Source: Blasia pusilla
Lineage: Eukaryota > Marchantiophyta > Marchantiopsida > Blasiales
Assembly: GCA_050084515.1 (NCBI GenBank)
Contig: CM114274.1
Coordinates: 22,196,001-22,260,000 of the forward strand
Length of the DNA: 64,000 nucleotides
Direction of reading: 5' to 3'
The notes beneath the pieces are model-generated. The model searched no databases and had not been told where the DNA came from. It saw nothing but the letters and a program-made list of their open reading frames with translations. This document shows positions 12,640 through 24,021 of the stretch, in pieces. Within the stretch, counting starts at the first letter, position 1; the number at the start of each line of letters is the position of its first letter. A program made the position numbers and the translations under genes.

Positions 12640-13173
12640 AATATTAATTATTAAAAGTGCAAGGAGGTTTTACAATAACCAATTGCATCTCCCCTTGGAG
12701 GAAGAACTAAAATCCATGGACGAAAGAATAATAGGATGTACAAAACATTGACATCTATGAGATCACGTACTAACCTTTCTAATGAGAAAAGAAATGCTTG
12801 CTGGGTGATGGGGCGAAGAGAAATAGGAATATATGTGTAGGGTCTAAGACAACGAAGATTGTGATGAGATCCATTTGGCTTAACCAAATCTAAGAAATTG
12901 TTGTGGAGGGCGTAGTAAGAGGTGGCATTTTCAGCATTATGGCGCCTTGTCACATTCCATGTTGTCTCAAAATCTAAGTTTCATATGACAATTCATGTGA
13001 AAGATATGGCCTCCGCAAGATTCAGATCTGAAATCCTCAAATCTAGAAGAGAAGAAACTCAAATCTCTTACAACTTCAAAATGAGAGAAATCAATGCCTA
13101 GATATTTGTAACTCTTCACTGGTTCTAATTGTAGACCTTTGTAAAAGAACAAGTACTTGGATCTAGTACCCAC
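12640..13173 (-). mobile_element. LINE reverse transcriptase C-terminal fragment (minus strand)
   Basis: Minus-strand frame 12967-13173 contains GLQLEPVKSYKYLGIDFS, which matches the block with a YLG core that follows the palm domain in non-LTR reverse transcriptases. The continuation towards 12640 is broken by stops and frameshifts. It is a short, dead fragment whose clade cannot be told. Confidence 0.45.
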
Positions 13174-13179
13174 TAGATC

Positions 13180-14470
13180 ATGGACTCGGATGTGGGTAGC
13201 GGGATGGAGGAGCCTACTGTTGATGAGTGCGAATATGCTATGGAATTTGCTACAAGTACTACGGTAGTGCTCGACACGTTGGAGTCATCACAGAGACAGG
13301 TGTGGGGACAGGCGATGGACCTGAATTGTCTCATATGGATAGTCAGTCTAGGTATGGTTGAGCAACAACGGATGCGAGTGTCATCCATATCGTCACGTCC
13401 ACGAGTTAGCGCACTGCCTACAGGGTCTGTAGAGGCATTGGGTGGGGACGAGACGAGGAAAGATAGGCACACATAGACTTCTTGGGATGATCTTTGAGCG
13501 AAGAGTGCAGAGACAACTAGAGTAGCACATGTTCATTTTTTTGGTATGGAGCATGACGTGGGAGTTCATAGCGGGATGGTTGTAGCGAAGGTGGCTAGGG
13601 TTGCTCCATAGCAACCAAAGTCAAAGGTTACGACTTCTTTGAGTGAGGTCATGATTGAGACATGGAACTTTAAAGCCTATGATAGGTCTCGAGTTGAAAG
13701 GAGGAGAGAGACGGCAGATACATAGGTTTTTGAGAGGGCATGTGGATTTTCTTGCCTTTAGTATGAGAGACTTTGGTACTTTGAAGGATGTTGGGATAGG
13801 GATAAATTTGGCTGGTGGTATGTCAATCTTTCGTCGACTCTACAGGTATTTTGACATGGAGCGAGCCTTGATTGAAAGTAGAAGTCATGACTTATGGGAG
13901 TTAAGACAAGTAGACTTATTGCATATGGAATATGCGTCTGTCATAGTCACGCCGAAAAAGAAGGATGTTTATGGAAATTGTATGGATAGGCAGTTGTGTG
14001 GAGATTACCGCCCTATCAACCGACATACGAGGTCAAATCCATATGGCATGCCTACTCCTGAGGAGATATTTGATGTGGTAGGTTCATGCAAAGATCTTTA
14101 ATACTTTATATCTCCATGTTGGCTATCATCAACTTCCTATCAAGAAGAGAGAGAGAAAACAACATTTTGGGGGATAGATCATTTTGGGAGAGATTGTTTG
14201 TATTAGTGGTGGTTCTTACCATTTGGGTTGAAGAACGTCCAAGTTCTAGAGAGTGATGGAAAGGATCTTGGATGGTTTTGATCTTGTATGGCATTATATA
14301 GATTATATTCTTATCTTCATTTCCACAGTTGGTGAGCATAAGTGACACCCAAAGGAGGTGTTTTGGAGATTGCAGTAATATGGACTAAAGTTACATCCAA
14401 GAAAGTGTAGGTTTTTTTAGGAGCGGATAGAGACCTTGGGACACACCATATACCCAAGTGGGTTAGGTTT
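13180..14470 (+). mobile_element. Ty3/gypsy pol fragment: start of reverse transcriptase, degenerate
   Basis: Frames 13180-13476 and 13655-14101 carry the pre-RT region and the RT start: IFRRLYRYFDMERALIESRS, MEYASVIVTPKKKD and QLCGDYRPINRHTRSNPYGM, then PTPEEIFDVV. After a stop at 14101 the frame continues with YHQLPIKKRE and, near 14215-14300, a HLG..TSKF..VMERIL stretch, then ILGH-like remains around 14430. Several stops and frame changes make it non-functional. No LTR or protease is seen at its edges, and it is cut off by the LINE that follows. Confidence 0.7.
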
Positions 14471-14589
14471 TTATGAGACAAAAATGAAGGCTATTTCGTA
14501 ACTAGGCTCAACGTGATACTGCCATGGCTAACAAGGCGATTCTGAAAGGACGAAGGATATGGTTGGATCCTGATCTTACACCTCTACAA

Positions 14590-16800
14590 GTTGAAGCTAG
14601 GAGAAAGGAGCTTGCAAAGGTCAAAGAGGCTCAAGAAGCAGGTTTTATTGCTTATCTACGTGATGGTCGAGCAATTGTTACCTAGCGAAAAAGAGAGTTA
14701 TCAACCTAGCAATCCAAGAAGCTGAGAGTGTTGATGTGGAATATACGAGGCCTTTCAACAACAAAGTATGTGAGTGCTCTACTAGTTTGGGAGATGGCGG
14801 ACATCATCAATATTGTGGAGATTTGGAAACATGAGAGCAATACTATTGCAGAGATGTAAGGGTTTACTTTGGTGGGATCGACATGGAACCAAAGAAGGCA
14901 ACGTGTAAGAAGGGATTATGGTGGTGTTGCTACTTTCATCAGGTCTCAATTTCTATCTCTCATACATCTAGAAGATCAAGATATCAAGTGCCAATATCAT
15001 TGGCTACATCTTGGTTTGGTTGGGGGATCTTATTGTTATTTGGCAATTTGTTATTTTGCACCACTATCCATGCCTATCTACTCAACACGCACTTATAATC
15101 GAAGTCAACCATTCCATCGACTTATTGGGGATTTTCTCAAATATCAAAGCAAAGGTGAAGTCTTTCTAGTTGGGGATTTCAATGCTCGCACACGTACTGC
15201 TCAATTGACCTAATTCACTGATTCCTTGATGTCTCCTCTTCTCGAAGAATATGAGGATGGTTTGTGGTCTAGAATCTCTTCAGCTCTTTCTACAAATCCA
15301 TTGACACAGCAATATTTAAACTTTCGGAGCCACTTGTTATTTGAAAGTTCTTAACGGAACCTCTTATTTTCCCAACTCTCACTCCAATATGTGTTTCTCC
15401 TCTACCCACGCTAGCACCATCGATTATCTTTTGTCCTCGCCCGCTAATAGCTCTCTTATCTCTACATTTTATATTCTAGAATCTTAGCCTGAATTAGATC
15501 ATACACCTCTTTTGTTCACTCTCTCAATGTCAAAGGCAATTCCTCTCTCGACATATCAATTTGTTTTAGCTTCTCCCAAGTTTTGCTTAGATCCTGGTAA
15601 AAAAAATCTTTACATGATATATTTACAAGAACTCTCGACTCGCATTGTATGGAGCCTAGATCCACACACGCAAGTTTGTAACTAACCGAATTGCTCAAAA
15701 ATACTACATCTAAGTTCTTTTTGGGGCACAGGGACAGAAGTGCTAGAAGGCTGCCTTGTAATGGGTGGTTTGACTCTGAATGCAAGCAAGCAAGGGCAAG
15801 ATTTGTAGATAAATCTTTGGATATCCAAAGTTGGCTTATCATGACGAGTCTTTAGAAATATTTGGTGAAATATGAGAAACGAGCTTTCTTGCGGCGGAAG
15901 CAAGAGTCCTTGAGAAGGGAGCTGCATGACGACCCCAAATCATTTTGGAGACGGTTAGTAGTACAGTCTTCAAAATCTACTCTTGATCCCAAATCTTTGA
16001 TATATTTTGCCGAAAAGCTTTATTTCTTTCCTAATGCTATATCTATGGCACGTTGTGAAGGAATACTTGGCTTATTCTCTGAAGTAGAGGTGATGACTTA
16101 TATCGCAAGGGTAAGATCTCTTGATGTTTCTCGCCTCCCTCATGAAGCTTTGCTAGCCACACTGTCCATAGGGTGGATGGCGGATGTGGTGACTTGGGTC
16201 TTCAAAGTGGAATGTGGCAGAACGCTATTGGGACTTGAAACCGATGGCACTCTACGAGCATCTACAAAAGAAATTTCTCAACATTATTTGGAGCAGAGCG
16301 GGTACAAAAATGGAGTGTTATCAACTTCATGTTAATCCTATGCTTGTATATTGTGAACAAGGGTACCTACTTGCGAGGATCTGCACGTTCTTATGTCATA
16401 ATATCGCACGACATAGAACTGGGTCTCATAGGCTAGGAATTGAGGAAGGACGATGGTTTAGTATTGATAGAAGTGAACAAATTTGTAGGCTATGTGACGA
16501 AGAAAATATTGAGAATGAAGAGCATGTGTTTGTTACATGTCCAAGGTATGAAGCGATTAGACTAGCTCATAAAATAGATGTGGAGAATTTCTATTCTTTA
16601 CTACAACTAGTGCCTTATGATTTCGGTTGTTATATTAAGGAGATCATTATTTATGGCTCAAGTGCTCTAGGCAGTAGCTAGGAGAATGTCTTTAGGATCT
16701 TTTTCAAGGTCAGTGAATGAATGACTTGTAATGTATTTTTCAGCCTTTTGATCCTTTGGGTCCCACGGGTTTGATCTATTTACCATTTACCATGGTTTAA
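14590..16800 (+). mobile_element. LINE (non-LTR) retrotransposon with internal deletion of the RT
   Basis: From about 14720 the sequence encodes an APE-type endonuclease: LMWNIRGLS, then in frame 14869-15213 YGGVATFIR and VFLVGDFNARTR, the GDFNA catalytic block. Frame 15862-16335 has the pre-RT block HDDPKSFWRRL. Most of the reverse transcriptase is missing. Frame 16214-16681 resumes in the C-terminal region with SHRLGIEEGRW and a Cys/His knuckle C-x2-C...H-x4-C (CRLCDEENIENEEHVFVTC). The 3' end is a (tttacca)n-like tail near 16775-16795. The element is dead, carrying stops at several places and a large deletion. Confidence 0.72.
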
Positions 16801-16957
16801 TATGTCTACAAGAAATACGGATTGTCGGAAAGTCCCCAAAATTCATATTAAGATTCAATTCTGGCATAGCCATCAGGCAGGAAAGTTGTCACAATCCATC
16901 TAAAGTGGTCTAGTGGGTTGGCCAAAATTTCTTGTGCAATCTCGAATTTGACCTTAA

Positions 16958-17140
16958 ATGGTAAATGGTAAATACATCAAGCCCGTATGACCCAAAGGGT
17001 TAAAAGGCTAAAAAATACATTACAAGTGATACACTGACTGTGAAAAGGACCCTAAAGGCCTCCTCCTAGCTAATGCCTAGAGCACTTGAGCGATGCATAA
17101 TAATATCCCTAATATAACAACCTAAATCATAAGACACTAG
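16958..17140 (-). mobile_element. LINE 3' end, 5'-truncated, opposite strand
   Basis: The reverse complement matches 16611-16795 of the LINE above: same ggttgttatatta block, same aagtgctctaggca block, same cttgtaatgtattttt and the same (tttacca)n tail. Two copies of the family thus lie tail to tail, about 160 bp apart. Truncation near 17140 is judged from loss of similarity. Confidence 0.6.
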
Positions 17141-17390
17141 TGCCACCACTGGTGATTTCTTTTGATTCTTGTGGGAACAAACTCCTTACCACAAGGTATG
17201 TAAAGAACCTTTGAGATAGATGTAGAAGAAGAAGGGTTACAAGGAAAGGAGGTCTGAGATGAATGAGATAGTGATGGATGACGATGAAGGGGTGAATAGG
17301 TTAGGGAAGGCGGAGAAGGGGAATAAGGGTAGAAAAGATGAGAGTTGGAAGCAAGGATCAAATAAGATATGTGAGGATGGCAACATAGTA

Positions 17391-18789
17391 CAAGGTTGCA
17401 CACGGACAAAGTCCGTGTTCGCGGAAATGTCGATGTCCGCAGACTTATGTCTATCCCAAGGACGGACACGTCCGTGCGGGCCCAGATAGCTTGTGTCGTG
17501 ACCCTCATAACCAAACAACACCAAATAGGCGCCAAGCAGAACATCAGAACTCAAGTGGACTCACGTTGCGATGTTTGCGCTTTGGAGAGGTGTTTGGAAA
17601 GATCTCTTGGAAAAGTCCAAGAGACGAAACGCGGAACAGAGTTGTGCATTTCGTGCATTAGTGGTCGCGACCAGGAAACCTAGACCAAATGCGAGCCAAG
17701 ACTTGAGAGGAGTTGAGTCTTGGAAGGTTGGTTGCCAAGGAGGTGAGAACCAGTTTTGGAACACGACTACCATTTGGGGAATTTGACTGTGTTTTGGACC
17801 ATAACTTTTAGCCCCAAGATGCGTTCGAGCCCAAGTAAGAGCGTGTTAGAAAGATTATCTTGAGACGCTTCCAACGCACCAAAGATCTTAGCAAACAAAT
17901 AAGTACAGACTGAGATATTGGCCAAAAACGATTGTGAGAGCAATCGGGTTGAGGGCCAATTGGAGAGGCCCGGGTGTCTTTCCCTAAAGGTAGGGGGGAC
18001 CCCGGAGACTCCCAGAAGTACTAGTAAGGGAGGAGTCTCTCCAAGATGTCTTGGAACACAAATCCCCACTTTGAACGCCAAACGGCGTCTCAGAGGTACG
18101 GGATGGAACTGGAGTTTGGCGTTGGAACTCGAAACCCAAACCTGATCCAAGGAAGTGGACTTTGTATGCCACCCTTGGATTCCAACCCGAGATTCTCTTT
18201 GTGCAAGTCTCGGTTAGGGACTCATTGGATGTCCATCGGAAAGTTGGAACCGCCAGGCGCGAAACGTCGTTTGAGGTTCCTAAACCGACCAGAAAGTCTG
18301 TCCCAAGTCTTTCGAGACTTGCTCGTGTTGTAAACCGCGAAACTAGAAAGGTTGAGCTTGATGAGAGACCCAGATGAGAACTCGGAAAGTTAGCCCGTTG
18401 ATTGGTCTAAGACCCGACTAACCAGAGTGCGTGTTTGGATGCAGATCAGTGTTGAGAGCGTGACCTACTGAACGCACGCTTTCGCAACAACAAGATTAAC
18501 GTTCAAGGAGAGTAGGCGCACGACATCTTGGCTCTAAGCCCGCCACGCCCATCACATAGACGCGGTCTTGTGAATCCCACATCCATTTTGTAGCCCGCAT
18601 AAAGCCCATGTGTGCCCGCGGCAGGCGTGTAGGGTGCATTCAGACCCGCGTAGGCTTCATGTGCGGGATGGACGAGCCCGGGTCAGCGTAACGGGCCCTA
18701 TGGGCCCAAAGGCGTGCTTGGGTGCGGGCGGGGGACCCGTTGGGCATGTCGGTCCAATGGACGGACTTGTTCATTTTCGTGCAACCTTG
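17391..18789. mobile_element. hAT-type MITE, split by a gypsy solo LTR
   Basis: Ends are caaggttgcac and gtgcaaccttg, the same terminal inverted repeats as the elements at 19719 and 20798. The 8-bp flanks are acatagta (17383-17390) and acgtagta (18790-18797), a target duplication with one mismatch. Subterminal ggacaaagtccg-type palindromes are present. The interior is GC-rich. A 1,032-bp gypsy solo LTR sits inside (17494-18525). Without it and its 5-bp duplication the MITE is about 362 bp. CA...TG ends with an 8-bp duplication are hallmarks of the hAT superfamily. It has no transposase. Confidence 0.8.
17494..18525 (+). repeat. Solo LTR of the gypsy chromodomain family
   Basis: Starts TGTCGTG and ends CACGACA, a perfect 7-bp inverted terminal repeat. 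It is homologous over its length to the 3' LTR at 1961-2941. Flanks are gcttg (17489-17493) and tcttg (18526-18530), a 5-bp target duplication with one mismatch. The internal region has been lost, as expected after LTR-LTR recombination. Confidence 0.85.
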
Positions 18790-18799
18790 ACGTAGTAGG

Positions 18800-19710
18800 A
18801 TTTGGTAGTAATGGATCAAGATTATGATACACAAGAAAAGATGAAGAGGGGATAAGAGGAGGATATGGAAGAAATGTAGAGAGTGTAACGGATATATGAG
18901 TATAAGTCCCTTTAAAAAATCTAAGAAACAATTGAAAAGGAGAAGTGACCTATATGGTATCAAAAGAAAAAAATCCAGAATATGAATCCATAATGCCCTT
19001 AAGGAGATAGCAAAGGTAGGGAGGGGTAAAGTAGTACGGTAAAGTGTTGAAAGAGTGAAGTTGACGAATGAGAGGAATTGACCTAAAACCAACTTGTACA
19101 AAAAATATGCTCAAATGGAGAAGGAAAAAAACCTAGAAAATCCACTTCGTAAGAAAATAATGAGCTTGCCAAGACAATTGTAACAAGACCAAACATACCA
19201 AAAGCCGATACTCCATGAGAAAGTTATGAAGGGAATTGGAAACACCAAAAAATAGGATTTGAGGAGAAAATGGAAGCAACCCACCGATGATTGATATGAA
19301 AGGAGGAGGTCGTAATATTAGACCCAGAAAGTAACAAAGATGGAGAAAGCAAGAGGAATCCTTTAAACCAATTGTAACATAGAATTGTAGTATAAAGAGA
19401 TTTGGAAATCCCCAACATAAGTGGTAAAAGAAAAACCCAAAGCTCAAGTTTGAGAAGATGAATAAGTTGAGTCTAAGATCAAAAAGATTTGAGAAAAATT
19501 GTAACAAAACACCCGATGGTCCTCCATGTCCTCCTCCTTCTTCTTCCTCATACCCTACAAGCTAAAAAAACAAATAGCATAAAAATGCACCATTGACTAA
19601 TAGAATCCTACAACCCACATTCATTTGGAATTTCATCAGAGTCAAAGAGTTTCCACGATGCCATCATCTCACTAGCACCCAAAAAATTGGATGCAATAGT
19701 AGTTTGGTAT
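18800..19710. other. AT/purine-rich spacer between MITEs
   Basis: No gene or known repeat was recognised. The frames on the minus strand are low-complexity (Leu/Phe/Ser-rich) and look non-coding. Confidence 0.4.
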
Positions 19711-19718
19711 CCCAACAC

Positions 19719-20018
19719 CAAGGTTGCACGGAAATGGACATGTCCACGGACATGCCTAGTCTGCACTCGAGCCCGCTGCAGAGACCCGAGCTTACGAAGC
19801 CCGCACCCATTGCATAGCCTGCTAGGGCCCGCGGTCGGCCCGCATGATCCTACGCGGGCCTAAGCCCGCCCTATGGGCGTGGTTGCGAGCCGACTACGAG
19901 CCACGCAATGGGTGCGGGCTCCGTCAGCTCAGGTCTATGCGGCGGGCTTCAGGCGGGCTCAGGTGTGGACCGCGGGTACCCAGCCCCGCACCCAAGCCTT
20001 TGTCCGTGTACAACCTTG
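19719..20018. mobile_element. hAT-type MITE, 300 bp
   Basis: Terminal inverted repeats are caaggttgcac and gtacaaccttg. A perfect 8-bp target duplication cccaacac lies at 19711-19718 and 20019-20026. The interior is GC-rich with many GCCCGC/GCGGGC motifs and ggacatgtcc-type palindromes near the end. There is no coding capacity. Confidence 0.85.
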
Positions 20019-20797
20019 CCCAACACCCTTGGGCAACCCTTATATCTCATGGTAGGTCAAAATGACCAATTGCTCTTTGTTAGCATTCCACTAAGATAAC
20101 TGTAGTCGTTCTCATTCACGAGTTATAGTCACTCAAGTATAGGATTCTTTGAAGCTAGAAATCAGCTGAAAATATGGGCGTGGACCCTAAGCATCAACAC
20201 TAAATGAGAAAAATATACTTCCTCCAAAGTGCACAGAGTAAAATGGGGTTTTGAGCAAACAACAACACAAGTGATTGTATCAAAAGAGGGCAGGGCAGAG
20301 GAAGAATCCAAAACTAGAAAGCTTGTCCAGCAAGAATCTACTACAAACAACAAAAGCTTATGCCACTGCCAAAGCAGATCAATACGCCAACTACCAACGC
20401 AAAAGAGAAACCAAACTTAATGTCAAGAAATCAAATCTATCACTCCCGTTCAAATCAGATTCCAGATTAAAAGTAACACTTGTACCACTTAACAAGAAAT
20501 GTGTTCTATATTAAAAACATGTAAAAATGGAGTTGTATGACACTGCAAGTGCCAATTAGCTTTCTCAAAATAAATAGGATTGTCTTAAGATCAAAGTTTG
20601 AGCTAAATAAATGAATCAATCTAAACATGTTAATTTCTAATTATAAAATTAGTACACACATACTTGTATAAAACGGTCTAATTTTATGCTATGATTTTAA
20701 CATGAGTGTTGCCTCATTGCATATGATTTTTGTAGGCCTCCTTATGGTCAAGTTCTTTTGTTGTAGTGTTATTTGTCCTACTAGCACCTGCCTACAT

Positions 20798-21104
20798 CAT
20801 GGTTGCACAAAAACGGACAAGTCCTTCTTTAGGACGGACAAGTCTGGACATGTTCACGGACATGGGTTCCAAGACGTGGGACCCAAATTTTTAATCCATG
20901 ATGGAAGGCAAGGCAAGGATGAGAGGAGCAATGAGGGAGGAGGGAGTGGAGGTGGAGGCAGGAAGAAATGGAGGAGTATGGAACACAAAGGAAAGTAAGG
21001 GGAATGAGAAAGAAGGGAAAGATGGGGCAGGGCCCATACGGACAAGTCCTTCCATGGGACGGACGTAAGTCCACGGACATGGACTTTGTCCACGCGCAAC
21101 CTTA
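20798..21104. mobile_element. hAT-type MITE, 307 bp
   Basis: Ends catggttgcac and gcgcaacctta are diverged forms of the caaggttgcac repeat. A perfect 8-bp target duplication gcctacat lies at 20790-20797 and 21105-21112. Subterminal ggacaagtcc and ggacatggac motifs occur, with a purine-rich middle (agggaggagggagtgg). It has no coding capacity. Confidence 0.83.
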
Positions 21105-21112
21105 GCCTACAT

Positions 21113-24021
21113 ATGACATGCATGAGAAAACTTTTGTCAAAGAATTTCACATTTTGAAAAAACTCCCCTAAAAGCGAAGAAGTGACTTGAGTGTCATACC
21201 CAATTATAGAAAGTTTCAACAAGTAAGAAATTTTCTTATTAGGTTTTTCAATTTTTGCAATAGCTCTTTGAAACTTTGCTTTCCCAAATATGTAATTGTG
21301 ATAAGCACTTGTCGAACCAAGAATTGTTTCTCTATACGGCTGGACTAGCCAATCCAAAGCTCTACAATGAGAGTTTTTAGATTCTAGATTTCATATCCCA
21401 AAACTTGAGGTTATCTTGGATGATTTCAATAGAGAGACGCCTACAAAATTATTACTGAAACACCTAAGTGATAAATTTTCCTTGGAATTCAAATGAATAG
21501 AGGCTTGATTTTAGGTATTCCTCAATCTCATTGTTAGTATGTGAAAGGTTTTTATTGAGTTTGAAAAAACTATTTCTAACCTCCATGTGAATTCTTACTT
21601 GTATATTACCTAAATCAAAGACAAGTATGGTAAATTTAAAGAGGGGAATCATAGACCTTCAAGATGCATGGTTGACCAAAAGCAATGGAGTAATGTTAAA
21701 TGTTGGAAATAGGGGACCTCTAATAAATATTGATCCCCACCCAACGGCATTGACCTCAACCTCATCCAACCACTCAAGACAAAGATACATACATGTGGGT
21801 CTAACTCAGGCCCACCTCCTTCATGTGGCTCTGTCACTTTCATGGTACTCGAAGTCATCAAAACACGAACATTATTATATGATGCAGTACACATAAACCC
21901 CGTATGGCTCAAGTCTAGGGGCATTTACGAGAATAATCAACCCCAATCTTTATCAAGGGTTGGTTGAGGTATGCTTACAAAATAATAACCCTATCCTCTT
22001 CTTGCTTCTCCCAAATGATGATTATTTCATCTAATGCACATCCTCCATTTGGTCTAGTTGATGGTCGAGGTTGTCCACATTCTCCTCTACCTCCACTATC
22101 TCTACCACCCCTATGCCCTTGGCCTCCCCTCTAGGCATATCTCTTCGAAGATGCCCAAAACATCTCTCTTTCATGTGACCCATGACTATGGGCATACTAT
22201 TTTCCCTGATTTAAAAACACATCAACCCATGGTGATCGTGCACGTAATTACATCGTGGGGACTTCGTCACCTTGGTCTTAACATGTGAACCTGACCTTGC
22301 CATGTGTAGTTGCTACCACAACTTGACACATTGTCCACTTTAAGTGAAAGTATCGAAGGAATCTTCCAATTTGTAATAGTTTTCTCCATTACCAAACCAA
22401 GTCATTTTTCCACTTGCTTAAAAGATGTAATGCATTCTTTAAAGGAGTAATTTCAGATTCAACCCAAGTTCTCGTACGACTTGAAATAACAAACAAAATT
22501 TGAAATAACTTCCCACTCCCATAAAGGTGACATCCCATATTTTCCTTAAATATAATATCCTTTTTTGGTAAATCAGATCATTACCCTTTTTTGGTAAATT
22601 AGATCATTTCCCTTCCCCCAAATTCATTTACCCTCTCCAAATGCATAATAGTAACTTTTTCAATTAATAAAATAGTAGCTTTGTTACGATGTGGACCATT
22701 TCCTCACTATTTCGGCAATTCAATATTGGATTGCCGAAAATGATCCAGATTATATTATGTAATGGCCAAACCAGGTCTTTGGTATGACCGAACATGCTCA
22801 TCCATCATGTACGCTCCGTTCCCGCCTATGGGTACACAAGTTCATTACGAGTACTTCGTCCAAGGGAGACCTCCAAAGATACACAAATATTTAGACTAAT
22901 ATTTCATCTATAATTGTACATACTTTTCTCTGCGCATATTTATTGAGTTTGAGAGCTTCAAAAAACTTTAAGAGTACTATCATTTTGAGCAGCACTTATC
23001 CAACATTCTAAGCCTCATCACATATTATAAATCTTTTGTCACACAACAAAAGTAATCGTACTAGTTTGCACAAGCTGAACCAATATGTCACTTATTCAAG
23101 ATGTTTTCTCTTGAATTTTTTTCTATGAGAAAGAAATCACTCACAAAATGGCTCAGGCTTGTAGTGGTCATAACTACTTGCATGGACTAATTTGGGAGAC
23201 TTCAAACATGGATTTTGCTATGCAACGAACTCCCAAAATAACTTCTTCACATATGACACGCCTCAGCTCGGCCACCACAGCTTCCCTACCATTCTTGCCT
23301 TGGAACACATGCAGTTTTCTTCCATAAAACATACATATCTATGAAGGCAGATTGCAGAGCATGAAGAAGGGTACAGCTAGAATGGGATCTACATGCCTGT
23401 ATCAAGGATTCTTGTTCTACACCCCAAGAGTTGACTGTAAGTGGAATCATAGTTGTGGAACTGCGCTGGATTGAATGATCCTGCTGCTCTAGTTTGAGGG
23501 GATCAAGATCTTGGTGACGGGCGGAGCACCTACGGGTGGAAAAATGTCACATATGTAAAGCAGATAGGGTTGAGTCCGGATAGGTCACAGTGGTGATGAG
23601 AGAGTGGTCTGAGGTGCATTGGACTTCACACTAGGTTGGCATGAAAGATCAGACTACAAGATGTACCTGCAACACTCAGACCCTCTGATAGGAGTTTAGG
23701 GACCATGATCATGAGCTCCGCAATCTTCTGTCATACTCAGCAAGAGATACTTTCTTACCCGACAGCACAGTCGTCAAAGCAGCTTGGCATCTAATAGTGT
23801 CATCACCACATACTGTGTGTTGACAAAGACGACATTTTCAGCAGTAGGACCAGATCCTCCTCAATGTCAGCAGTTGAAATTAAGGCTCCTTGTTTGAAAC
23901 AGGTCAGATTCACTATTCCAGGCCAGGAAAAATCATGCTGCTAGCTCTGAAGCATTCCATCTGATGAAGGTATGACTGGTAACATCTTTATCCCATGGCA
24001 AACAGTTCCGATTCAGCTGTG
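21113..24021. other. Intergenic sequence and 3' flank of the helicase gene
   Basis: No gene is recognised. A short tandem repeat (ttttttggtaaatyagatca, twice) lies at 22560-22610. A strong hairpin lies at 22710-22739, with arms tttcggcaat and attgccgaaa. The part nearest 24021 is probably the 3' UTR of the helicase gene. Confidence 0.4.
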
